This document shows positions 33,385 to 40,920 of a stretch of DNA of 56,807 nt, in pieces. Made by a program: the position numbers and the translations under genes. Numbering within the stretch: the stretch's first letter is position 1; each line of letters opens with the position of its first letter. Under the pieces are notes generated by a model, which had not been told where the DNA came from, searched no databases, and saw only the letters and a list, made by a program, of their open reading frames with translations. This DNA is from UBA7803 sp041686955 (GTDB lineage Bacteria; Pseudomonadota; Gammaproteobacteria; Pseudomonadales; Azotimanducaceae), in NCBI GenBank assembly GCA_041686955.1, contig JAWLCV010000021.1, positions 1-56,807 on the forward strand, given 5' to 3'.

Positions 33385-33666
33385 ATGGGCGCGCCGAAAC
33401 TCGGGGTGAAGCGCGCCTACGAGCCGCCGGCCGAGTCCGACGGCTGCCGAATCCTGGTGGACGGCGTCTGGCCGCGTGGGATCAGGAAGGATGCCCTGCG
33501 AGCCGATGTGTGGGTCCGGGAGGTGGCGCCCTCCAGGAAGCTGCGGCAGTGGTTCGGCCACGATCCGGACAAATGGCAGGCGTTTCGCGAACGCTACTTC
33601 GCCGAGCTCGCCGCTCACCCGGAGGCCGTGGCGCTCAGAGACTACCTCCTCGGCAAAAAGCCCTGA
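33385..33666 (+). CDS. DUF488 family protein, C-terminally short
   Basis: A 93-residue member of the DUF488 family with the usual start: 'GVKRAYEPPAESDGCRILVD', 'VWPRGIRKDAL', 'WVREVAPSRKLRQWFGHDP' and 'WQAFRERYFAEL'. Family members are normally about 115 residues and end in a strand like LLYAAKD-x-x-x-N. That segment is absent here and the frame stops after 'DYLLGKKP', so the protein is truncated or a naturally short variant. It starts six bases after the globin and ends ten bases before nnrS, within one operon. Function is unknown; the family is often next to nitrite/NO genes. Confidence 0.85.
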   Translation: MGAPKLGVKRAYEPPAESDGCRILVDGVWPRGIRKDALRADVWVREVAPSRKLRQWFGHDPDKWQAFRERYFAELAAHPEAVALRDYLLGKKP

Positions 33667-33676
33667 CCTCTCGCCC

Positions 33677-34843
33677 ATGAACCGAGCCTTCCTCTCCATC
33701 GGCTTTCGCCCCTTCTACGTCGCCGCCGCCCTGTTCGCGGCCGTGGCGATTCCGGCCTGGTTCGCCGCCTATCGCGGGTGGCTGGTGCTGGACGCGCCCC
33801 TGCCCGGCATGGCCTGGCACGCCCACGAGATGGTCTTCGGCTTCGCACCGGCGGTGATCTCCGGATTCCTGCTCACCGCCGTGCGCAACTGGACCGGACG
33901 GCCGACGCCCGCCGGCGGCGCCCTGGCGGCGCTGGTGGCTCTCTGGCTGGCCGGGCGGGTTCTGCAACTCACCGGGCCGGCGTTGCCGGCGGCGTTGCTG
34001 GACATCGCCTTCCTGCCCGCGGTGGCGGCGGTGCTGGCGGTGCCCCTGTGGCAGAGCCGCAACCGGCGCAATGCCTTCGTGGTGCCCCTGCTGCTCGCCC
34101 TCGGCGGGCTCGGCGCGGCGCACCACGGCGCGTACCTCGGCTGGACCGACGGCGTCTGGGCGAGCCGCGCGGTCACCGTGGCGCTGGACCTCATCGCCCT
34201 GCTGCTCACGGTGATCGGCGGCCGGGTCATCCCGGCGTTCTCCGCCAATGCCGTCCCCGGCCTCAGGCCACGCCGCTGGCCGGTGGTGGAAGCTCTGGCC
34301 ATCGGCCTGCTCCTGGTCATCGTCCTGCTGGAGGTCAGCGGGGCCGCGGCCGGGCTTCCGCGGCCCTGGCTTCAGGCCCTGTTCGCCACCGCGGGCGTCG
34401 TCCACCTGGTGCGCCTCGCGGGCTGGCAGCCCTGGGCCACCCGGGGCAACGTGCTGCTGCTGGTTCTGCCGCTCGGCTACCTGTGGCTTCCCCTGCACCT
34501 GCTGCTGCGCGCCGGCCTGGACGGCGCCGGGGGACAGATGGCGCCCCTGGCGCTGCACGCGCTGACCGTGGGCGCCATGGCGGGACTCATGCTGGCCATG
34601 ATGACCCGCAGCGCGCTGGGCCACACCGGCCGTCCCCTGGCGGCAGGACCGTGGGAACAGGTGATGTTCCTGGCCATCCATCTGGCAGCCGCCACCCGGG
34701 TGCTGGGGCCCCTGATCTGGCCCGGCGCTCATGCCGCCTGGATCGCCGTTTCCGCCGTGTGCTGGACCGTCGCCTTCGCCGCCTTCGCTGCGCGCTACCT
34801 TCCCATCGTCAGCAGCCCGCGAGCGGACGTCGCCGCGCTTTAG
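33677..34843 (+). CDS. nnrS: NnrS family nitric-oxide-response membrane protein
   Basis: A 388-residue inner-membrane protein with about twelve hydrophobic helices. NnrS signatures are present: 'LSIGFRPFYVAAALFAAVAI', 'GMAWHAHEMVFGFAPAVISG', 'FLLTAVRNWTGRPTP', 'GGRVIPAFSANAVPG', 'LHALTVGAMAGLMLAMMTRS' and 'LGHTGRPL'. The conserved histidines in these blocks fit a heme/metal-binding membrane protein. In denitrifiers NnrS relieves nitric-oxide-derived stress on iron and belongs to NO-responsive regulons. It is the last gene of the P450-globin-DUF488-nnrS run. Confidence 0.93.
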   Translation: MNRAFLSIGFRPFYVAAALFAAVAIPAWFAAYRGWLVLDAPLPGMAWHAHEMVFGFAPAVISGFLLTAVRNWTGRPTPAGGALAALVALWLAGRVLQLTGPALPAALLDIAFLPAVAAVLAVPLWQSRNRRNAFVVPLLLALGGLGAAHHGAYLGWTDGVWASRAVTVALDLIALLLTVIGGRVIPAFSANAVPGLRPRRWPVVEALAIGLLLVIVLLEVSGAAAGLPRPWLQALFATAGVVHLVRLAGWQPWATRGNVLLLVLPLGYLWLPLHLLLRAGLDGAGGQMAPLALHALTVGAMAGLMLAMMTRSALGHTGRPLAAGPWEQVMFLAIHLAAATRVLGPLIWPGAHAAWIAVSAVCWTVAFAAFAARYLPIVSSPRADVAAL

Positions 34844-34881
34844 GTGAATCTACGGATTGTCCCGGGTTGGCCGCCTGCCTA

Positions 34882-35194
34882 GTGTGCTGTAACACAGATA
34901 ATGCGGTGCCTGCGCGTCGGAGCGGCTGCTGGACAAGGCGGCGTTGCGCCGGTGTGGCAGGCCCCACGACCAAGGGCTGTTCGCGAAGCGAACAGCTCAG
35001 AAGTTTGCATCGCAAACTTCGCCGACGCACCAACGCAGGCCCAGCGGCCGCTCCGGCGCGCCCTACGGGAGCCTTGCTGCGGCGCCATGGCCGCGTTGCG
35101 CCTCCTCGCGTGGGGCCTACCACTGCTCGTCGGCGCGCCTTGCCATGGCGCCGCAGCAAGGCTCAGGCAGTGCATTATTTGTGTGACAGCACAC
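34882..35194. mobile_element. MITE-like element with 31-bp terminal inverted repeats and nested palindromes
   Basis: This 313-bp non-coding block fills most of the 385-bp gap between nnrS and the acyl-CoA dehydrogenase. Its ends (34882-34912 and 35164-35194) are inverted repeats matching at 27 of 31 positions, beginning GTGTGCTGT and sharing ATAATGC. Inside are two 9-bp hairpins (34976-34996, GCTGTTCGC arms; 35000-35020, GAAGTTTGC arms). A perfect 23-bp inverted repeat (35069-35091 with 35142-35164) and an imperfect 21-bp pair (about 34912-34932 with 35041-35061) are also present. No transposase is encoded and no clear target duplication is seen. It is probably a non-autonomous element or a strongly folded RNA. 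Confidence 0.82.
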
Positions 35195-35228
35195 CAGGTT
35201 CGAGGCTCGGCAAGCAGGATAGAAACCC

Positions 35229-36422
35229 ATGGAATTCGCCATATCGGAAGAAGCGCGCCTCATCGAAGATCAGGTGGTGCGCATGCTGAACGAAGACATC
35301 ATTCCCGCGGAGCAGCGCGTCGCCGAGGAGAGCCGCACCACGCCGGACGGTGAAGACACGCCGGTGATGAAGGAACTGCGGGCCAAGGCCAAGGGCCTGG
35401 GGCTGTGGAACCTGTTTCTGCCCGACCCGGAATGGGGCGCAGGGCTTTCGAACCACGACTACTCCATCCTGTGCGAGCACATGGGCCGCTCCGCCATCGC
35501 ACCCCGGGTGTTCAACTGTCAGGCCCCGGACACCGGCAACGCCGAGATTCTCGCCGAGTTCGGCAGCGAGGAGCAGAAGAAGCGCTGGCTCGAGCCCCTG
35601 CTGGAAGGAAAGATCCGCTCCTGCTTTTCCATGACCGAGCCGGAGGTCTCCGGCGCCGATCCCACCGGGCTGCGCACCCGGGCCGAGCGCGAGGGCGACG
35701 AGTGGGTCATCAACGGCCACAAGTGGTTCACCAGCGGCGCCGTTGGCGCGGCGTTCGCCATCGTCATGGCCGTCACCAATCCCAAAGGGGCTCCCCACGA
35801 GCGCGCCTCCATGATCATCGTCCCCACCGACGCGCCCGGCTTCGACCTGGTGCGTTCGGTGCCGGTCATGGGCCACAGCGGCGGCGGCGGCCACTGCGAG
35901 ATCCGCTACGACGACTGCCGCGTGCCGGCCGAGAACCTGCTCGGTCCGGAGCACGGCGGCTTCATGATCGCCCAGGCCCGCCTGGGGCCGGGGCGGATCC
36001 ATCACTGCATGCGGGCCATCGGCATGGCGGAGCGCGCCTTCGAGATCATGTGCCGGCACGCCAACGACCGGGACATCGCCGGCGTCAAGCTCGCCGACAA
36101 GCAGATCGTCCAGGACTGGGTGGCCACCTCGCGCATGGAGATCGACCAGGCGCGGCTTCTGACCCAGTATGCCGCGTGGAAGATGGACACGGTGGGCAAG
36201 CGCGAAGCCCGCCAGGAACTCTCCATGGTGAAGGTGGTGGTGCCCAACATGATGATGGCGGTGCTCGACCGCGCGATTCAATGCATGGGGGCCCTGGGCG
36301 TCTCCGACGATACCCCGGTGGCCGCCATGTGGCGCAACGGCCGGGCGCTGCGGATCGCCGACGGTCCCGACGAGGCGCACAAGATGGTGATCGCGCGGAG
36401 AGAGCTGAAGCGATTTGGGTGA
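35229..36422 (+). CDS. Acyl-CoA dehydrogenase family protein (ACAD10/11-like)
   Basis: FAD-dependent acyl-CoA dehydrogenase of 397 residues. It has 'CFSMTEPEVSGADPTGL' (the flavin/substrate loop), 'VINGHKWFTSGAVGAAF', the mid-domain 'CRVPAENLLGPEHGGFMIAQ' and 'RLGPGRIHHCMRAIG'. The C-terminal helical domain has 'IQCMGALGVSDDTPVAAMWR' and 'ALRIADGPDEAHKMVIA'. The 'ADGPDEAHK' block and the absence of a Glu at the usual medium-chain position point to the ACAD10/11-like subgroup, some of which act on hydroxylated acyl-CoAs. It starts 34 bases after the MITE-like element, which must lie in or next to its promoter. Confidence 0.9.
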   Translation: MEFAISEEARLIEDQVVRMLNEDIIPAEQRVAEESRTTPDGEDTPVMKELRAKAKGLGLWNLFLPDPEWGAGLSNHDYSILCEHMGRSAIAPRVFNCQAPDTGNAEILAEFGSEEQKKRWLEPLLEGKIRSCFSMTEPEVSGADPTGLRTRAEREGDEWVINGHKWFTSGAVGAAFAIVMAVTNPKGAPHERASMIIVPTDAPGFDLVRSVPVMGHSGGGGHCEIRYDDCRVPAENLLGPEHGGFMIAQARLGPGRIHHCMRAIGMAERAFEIMCRHANDRDIAGVKLADKQIVQDWVATSRMEIDQARLLTQYAAWKMDTVGKREARQELSMVKVVVPNMMMAVLDRAIQCMGALGVSDDTPVAAMWRNGRALRIADGPDEAHKMVIARRELKRFG

Positions 36423-36423
36423 G

Positions 36424-36529
36424 GATCGCTGTCCGCTTTCCACCATCCGCTATCCGCCGGAAGGGAAGCCCGCCGACGCTGGCGACGACCTTCTTGCGGA
36501 AAGCGGAGAGCGGACAGCGGATAGCGCTA
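36424..36529. repeat. Heptad inverted-repeat element between convergent acyl-CoA dehydrogenase and nirS genes
   Basis: The left arm (36424-36458) reads in 7-bp units GATCGCT, GTCCGCT, TTCCACC, ATCCGCT, ATCCGCC. The right arm (36495-36529) reads TGCGGAA, AGCGGAG, AGCGGAC, AGCGGAT, AGCGCTA. The arms are complementary and would form an imperfect hairpin with 7-base periodicity. Its core at 36477-36497 matches, in inverted orientation, 18 of 21 bases of the element at 42186-42206. It ends just before the nirS stop, so it may end transcription from both sides. Confidence 0.85.
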
Positions 36530-36530
36530 A

Positions 36531-38645
36531 TCAATACACCTCATTCGCCGTGTTGTACACATTGAACTTCCCCGTCGGCGTGATGAGCCGCTCGTCCTTG
36601 ATTACGGCCTTGAGCTTGCGGGTCCGGTCATCCACCACCACGATGGCGGACGGTTCGTCCAGGGTGTTCCACACGGAGAACCAGACCTCGTCGCCGGCCT
36701 TGTTGTACTCGGGATGAACCACCCGGCGCGGTCCGCTGTGGATACCGGCCCATTCGGCGATGGGCAGCACCTCGTAGCCGGCGTCGAGGTCGTTGATGTC
36801 GAACACCGCCACTGACTGGCTGATCGCCTCGTCGGGATTCAGCGGCGTGTCGACCCACAGGTTGGACGACTCGGGGTGCGTCTTCACGAACAGCGAGCCG
36901 CCCCCCTGCCCCTCCAGCACGCGCACCGCCTTCCATGCGTGAGGCCGCTCCGGGTCGGTGGCGATGAAGGTGATGGCCGCGTTGCCGAGGGCGCTCGTCA
37001 CCCAGACCGGGCCGTACTCGGGATCGATGAGATTGGCGCCCCTGCCGGGATGCGGGATGGAAGTGACGTCCACCAGCGCCTCCAGATTGCGGTCCCGGGA
37101 ATCCACGACGGCGACCTTGTCGGACTGGTTGGCCGCCGTCAGGAAGTAACGCCGGGTCCGGTCCCAGCCGCCGTCGTGGAGGAACCGGGCGGCGTCGATG
37201 GTGGTCTCGGTCAGCGCATCGATGTCCCGGTAGTTCACCAGCTTGATGAGCCCGGTCTCCTTCACGTTGACGATGAACTCGGGATGCTCGTGGGAGGCGA
37301 CGATGGCGGCCACCCGCGGCTCCGGATGGTACTCCTGGGTGTCCACGGTCATGCCGCGGGTCGACGCGATCTTCAGCGGCTCGAGGGTCATGCCGTCCAT
37401 GATCACGTACTGGGGCGGCCAGTACGCGCCGGCGATGGCGTACTTGTCCTCGAAGCCCTCGTATTTCGAGGTCTCCACCGACCGCGCCTCGAGACCGATC
37501 TTGATCTCCGCCACCGTCTGCGGCGGGTCCATGAACAGGTCGATCATGTCGATCTTGCCGTCCCGGCCGATGGTGTACATGTAGCGGCCGGACGCCGACG
37601 GCCGGGAGATGTGCACCGCGTAGCCCGTCTCCACGATGTTGATGATCTTCTTGCTGTCGCCGTCGATGATGGCCACCTCGCCACTGTCCCGCAGCGTGAC
37701 GGCGAACAGGTTCTCCACGTCGTAATCGTGCTGCGGTTTCGCGGGCCGGTCCTCCGGCGCCACCGACACCGACCAGCTCTCACGCATCTCGGGCATCCCC
37801 CATTCCGGCGGCTCCGGCGGCGGGTGCTGCAGGAAGCGGGCGAGAACGTCGATCTGCGCCTCGTCGAGCTCTCCCGACGTGCCCCAGTTGGGCATGCCCG
37901 CCGGGGTGCCGTAATTGATGATGGTCTTGAGGTAAGGGGTACCCTTGCCGCTGGTGATGTCGGCGGTGAGGGGCTTGCCGGTGGCACCCTTTCTGAGCAC
38001 GCCGTGACAACCCGCACAACGCTCGAAGTAGAGCTGGGTCGCCTGCTCGAACTCGGCCTCCGTCATGTCCGGCCCTTCCGTGGTCACCATGCGACCCAGC
38101 CGGGCACCTCCCACCGGACTGGTGCCGCCCCCTTCGTAGCGTAGCTGCGGCGTCTCCACCCCGGGGTGCGGCCCACCTTGCGCCCTCGGTGCCCCGGCGA
38201 TCGACTGACGCTGCTCCGCCACCTCCTCGGCGCTCACGTAGCCGCCGTCGTTGCCCCAGGCGTTCAGCACGTAGCTGAGAATGTCCGCCACCTGCTCGTC
38301 GCTCAGGTAGTTGAGGTGGGGCATGACGGCGTTGTAAGCACTGCCGTTCACCTCGATGGGCCCGGACAGGCCCTGGAGCACGATGCCGATGGCGCGCTCC
38401 TTGTCCGCCAGCAGGTAGTCGGAGCCGGCCAGCGGAGGAAAGACCCCGGCCATTCCGGTGCCGTCCGCCTGATGACAGGACTGGCAGTATTTCTCGAAAC
38501 CCTCCTCTCCCGCCTCGAGCCGTTCCCGGGTCTCGCCCTGTGCCACCTCGGCCTGATGCACGGCCGGTGCCGCTGCCAGCGTCCCGCTGAGCATGACGCC
38601 GCACAAGGCTGTCGCGAGAGCTCGTGTGTGATTCTTGGTCTTCAT
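36531..38645 (-). CDS. nirS: Cytochrome cd1 nitrite reductase with extra N-terminal cytochrome c domain
   Basis: Periplasmic enzyme reducing nitrite to nitric oxide in denitrification. A signal peptide ('ALATALCGVMLSGTLAAA') is followed by a first cytochrome c domain with CQSCH at residues 54-58 and a probable axial Met108 in 'AVMPHL'. A second c domain has CAGCH at 210-214 and 'GTPAGMPNWGTSGEL'. The eight-bladed d1 propeller follows ('TGYAVHISRPSASGRYM', 'YHPEPRVAAIVASH', 'RFLHDGG', 'PHPGRGAN'). At 704 residues it is about 130 longer than ordinary NirS because of the added NirC-like domain. Good GAGGAG site. It lies 17 bases after the TonB receptor; no heme d1 synthesis genes are visible. 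Confidence 0.95.
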   Translation of the reverse strand: MKTKNHTRALATALCGVMLSGTLAAAPAVHQAEVAQGETRERLEAGEEGFEKYCQSCHQADGTGMAGVFPPLAGSDYLLADKERAIGIVLQGLSGPIEVNGSAYNAVMPHLNYLSDEQVADILSYVLNAWGNDGGYVSAEEVAEQRQSIAGAPRAQGGPHPGVETPQLRYEGGGTSPVGGARLGRMVTTEGPDMTEAEFEQATQLYFERCAGCHGVLRKGATGKPLTADITSGKGTPYLKTIINYGTPAGMPNWGTSGELDEAQIDVLARFLQHPPPEPPEWGMPEMRESWSVSVAPEDRPAKPQHDYDVENLFAVTLRDSGEVAIIDGDSKKIINIVETGYAVHISRPSASGRYMYTIGRDGKIDMIDLFMDPPQTVAEIKIGLEARSVETSKYEGFEDKYAIAGAYWPPQYVIMDGMTLEPLKIASTRGMTVDTQEYHPEPRVAAIVASHEHPEFIVNVKETGLIKLVNYRDIDALTETTIDAARFLHDGGWDRTRRYFLTAANQSDKVAVVDSRDRNLEALVDVTSIPHPGRGANLIDPEYGPVWVTSALGNAAITFIATDPERPHAWKAVRVLEGQGGGSLFVKTHPESSNLWVDTPLNPDEAISQSVAVFDINDLDAGYEVLPIAEWAGIHSGPRRVVHPEYNKAGDEVWFSVWNTLDEPSAIVVVDDRTRKLKAVIKDERLITPTGKFNVYNTANEVY

Positions 38646-38662
38646 CTTCCGCTCCTCGTTAG

Positions 38663-40813
38663 CTAAAGCCGCACGTGCACGGCCACTGCCCCGTATCGGC
38701 CCGGTGCCGCCAGCAGGTCGATCAGCGGATCGCCCTGTGGCCGGCCCCGCACCGCCGCCCAGCGCCAGTAGGTCTGGTCCGTGAGGTTGAACAGGCCCAG
38801 GTTGATACGCACGTGGGGGCGCGGCGTGTAGCGGGCCGTCAGGTCGAGCACCACGTAGCCCTCGGGCTCGAATGGCTCGGGCTGCGCATCGACGGTCCGC
38901 GTCTGCTTCGCCGCCGCGCGGACCGCCAGGCTCGTCTCCCAGCGGGCCCCCGCCTGCCATTGCAGACGGGTCACCAGCGCGGGCGGGTCCACGGTGTTGA
39001 GCGGCTCCCCGCTTTCCCGGTCCTCGCCTCGGGTCCAGCTCGCGGCAACGTCGAGATCCAGATTCTCCGCCAGGGGCCCGGCGAGGCCCGCTTCCGCCCC
39101 GTAGACCCGGGCCCGCTCGATGTTCCGCGACTGAAACAGCAGCACCCCGGTATCCGGGTCCGGCCCCAGGTTGACCCGGGATTCGATGAAGTCGTCGTAG
39201 TCGGCTCCGAACAGGGTGAACGTGCCCCGCCACGAACCGGACCGGTAACGCACGCCCAGCTCCAGCCCGTCGGAGGTTTCCGCCTCGAGATCCGGATTGG
39301 CGATGGCGCGAATGTTGAACATCGGGATGTCCAGGCCCACGTTCACGTCCTCGAAGGGCGGAGCGCGGAAGCCCCGGGCGTACTGCGCGAACACCTCCGC
39401 ACGTTCCCCGAGCTGCCACTGCGCCGCGAGCTTCGGCGCCAACGCCGACTCCGTCACGTCCTCCACCCGGGCGTTGGGATTGTCCTCGCGAAACCGCGCA
39501 TCCGCCTGCGCATCCAGCCGGTACCATTCCAGCCGAACCCCCGGAATCAGGGTGAGACGCCCCAGCTCGATCTCGTCATGCAAGTACAGGGCCGCTTCCG
39601 TGACCCTGGAGTTCGGGAAGTCCCGCACCGGCATCACCTCGCCGAGCAACACCCGGGAAGACTCTCCCGTCGCCAGGTCCACCTGGCGGCCGTCCCGGTA
39701 CTCTTCCACCCAGGAGCGGCGCACCGTGCCGCCCCATCCGAGCCGGTGGGCGAGCCGCCCCGAGTCGAACCGGCTCTCCAGGTCGACCACGAGGCCCGCA
39801 TCGTCGAAGCGGTAGTCGAACGCCCGATGGATTTCCAGCGCCGGAGCGCGGCCCTCGTCGGTGTCCTGCCGCACCCGGTTGCGCTGCCCGTAGAGGATCC
39901 AGCGGCCATGATCCGCCCAACCGCCCGTCACCGGGAAATCGTGCTCCAGCTGAACGCTGAAGCGGCGCCGCTCGTCGTCGCCCATCAGGGACGTGGTGTT
40001 GGCGAACTGCCGCCCGTAGCCCAGCACCGACGCCAGCCGGCTCTCGACCTTCTCCTCGAACGCCTGGCCTTTCAGGCGCCAGGCGCTCCCATCCCCAAGG
40101 TGGCGGACCAGGGTGAACATGGCCGCGCTGCGCCGCCGATCCGCTTCGTCTTCGTCATCGGTGCCCGCGGCGTCCAGGGACTCGGCCGCGAGCACCGAGC
40201 CGTGCAGCACCGCGGACAGCGCGCCGGATCGCCCGGCAACCCCGCCGCTCAACGCCCGCGACCCGTCGGCGCCGGAGTAGGTGGCGGAGGCGGACGTGGC
40301 GACGCGCCGCCCCTGCAAGTATTCCTCCGGTTCCCGGGTGACCACGGCCACCACGCCCCCCAGGGCGTCGCTGCCGAACAGGGTGGAGGCGGGACCACGC
40401 AGAATCTCGATGCGCGAGACGGCGTCAGCCACGAGGTAATCCTGGCCGGCGTTGGCGAACGCGCCGATGTCGAACTGATCGGCCGTTGGCACACCGTCGA
40501 CCAGGGTGGTCACCCGGTTGCCCGAGAGCCCGCGAATGGTGAACTCGGTGGCGCCGAAACGATTGTCCGCCCGGGCCACGCTCACTCCCGGGGTGTACCG
40601 AACCACGTCCTCCGCCGCCAGCGCCAGCGCATCGAGCAGGGCGTCGCGGGTGATGACGTCCACGGTTCCCACCACGTCCTGCACCGGCCGGGGCAACCGC
40701 GCGCCAACGACCAGAATCTCCTCGATCCCAGCAGCGGGAGTGGCTGCCGCAGCCCCCGGAGCACCACACGCGGCCACTGCCAGCCCGGCCATGATTCGGC
40801 TTATCGCGCGCAT
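38663..40813 (-). CDS. TonB-dependent outer-membrane receptor (heme/siderophore type)
   Basis: A 716-residue outer-membrane receptor with a signal peptide and a TonB-box-like 'IEEILVVGARL'. The plug domain shows 'ITRDALLDALALAAEDVVRY', 'FTIRGLSGNRVTTLVDGVP' and 'RIEILRGPASTLFGSDALGG'. A beta barrel follows with 'FAQYARGFRAPPFEDVNVGL' and 'NPDLEAETSDGLELGVRY', blocks common in heme/hemoglobin receptors. The ATG at 40813 is preceded by GGGAG; an upstream GTG at 40822 is possible. It is directly upstream of nirS on the same strand, so the two are probably co-transcribed. Heme or iron supply for the d1 enzyme is a reasonable inference. Confidence 0.9.
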   Translation of the reverse strand: MRAISRIMAGLAVAACGAPGAAAATPAAGIEEILVVGARLPRPVQDVVGTVDVITRDALLDALALAAEDVVRYTPGVSVARADNRFGATEFTIRGLSGNRVTTLVDGVPTADQFDIGAFANAGQDYLVADAVSRIEILRGPASTLFGSDALGGVVAVVTREPEEYLQGRRVATSASATYSGADGSRALSGGVAGRSGALSAVLHGSVLAAESLDAAGTDDEDEADRRRSAAMFTLVRHLGDGSAWRLKGQAFEEKVESRLASVLGYGRQFANTTSLMGDDERRRFSVQLEHDFPVTGGWADHGRWILYGQRNRVRQDTDEGRAPALEIHRAFDYRFDDAGLVVDLESRFDSGRLAHRLGWGGTVRRSWVEEYRDGRQVDLATGESSRVLLGEVMPVRDFPNSRVTEAALYLHDEIELGRLTLIPGVRLEWYRLDAQADARFREDNPNARVEDVTESALAPKLAAQWQLGERAEVFAQYARGFRAPPFEDVNVGLDIPMFNIRAIANPDLEAETSDGLELGVRYRSGSWRGTFTLFGADYDDFIESRVNLGPDPDTGVLLFQSRNIERARVYGAEAGLAGPLAENLDLDVAASWTRGEDRESGEPLNTVDPPALVTRLQWQAGARWETSLAVRAAAKQTRTVDAQPEPFEPEGYVVLDLTARYTPRPHVRINLGLFNLTDQTYWRWAAVRGRPQGDPLIDLLAAPGRYGAVAVHVRL

Positions 40814-40920
40814 GTCTCCCACTTGCCTCTCGATAGCGACAGCCTAAGACCTGGCGATCCCGCTGCCATCCCGGAAAACGCGTATATCCACCGGCTCGGG
40901 AACCACCTAACGTGCGACAG

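Noticed and set aside
34809..35353. Small open frames inside the palindromic element
   Set aside because: Several overlapping frames exist on both strands, none with a ribosome binding site or a family pattern; palindromic GC-rich DNA explains them.
40814..40920. Search for an FNR/DNR site upstream of the TonB receptor-nirS unit
   Set aside because: No TTGAT-N4-ATCAA-like sequence was found by eye in this gap, so no site is claimed.
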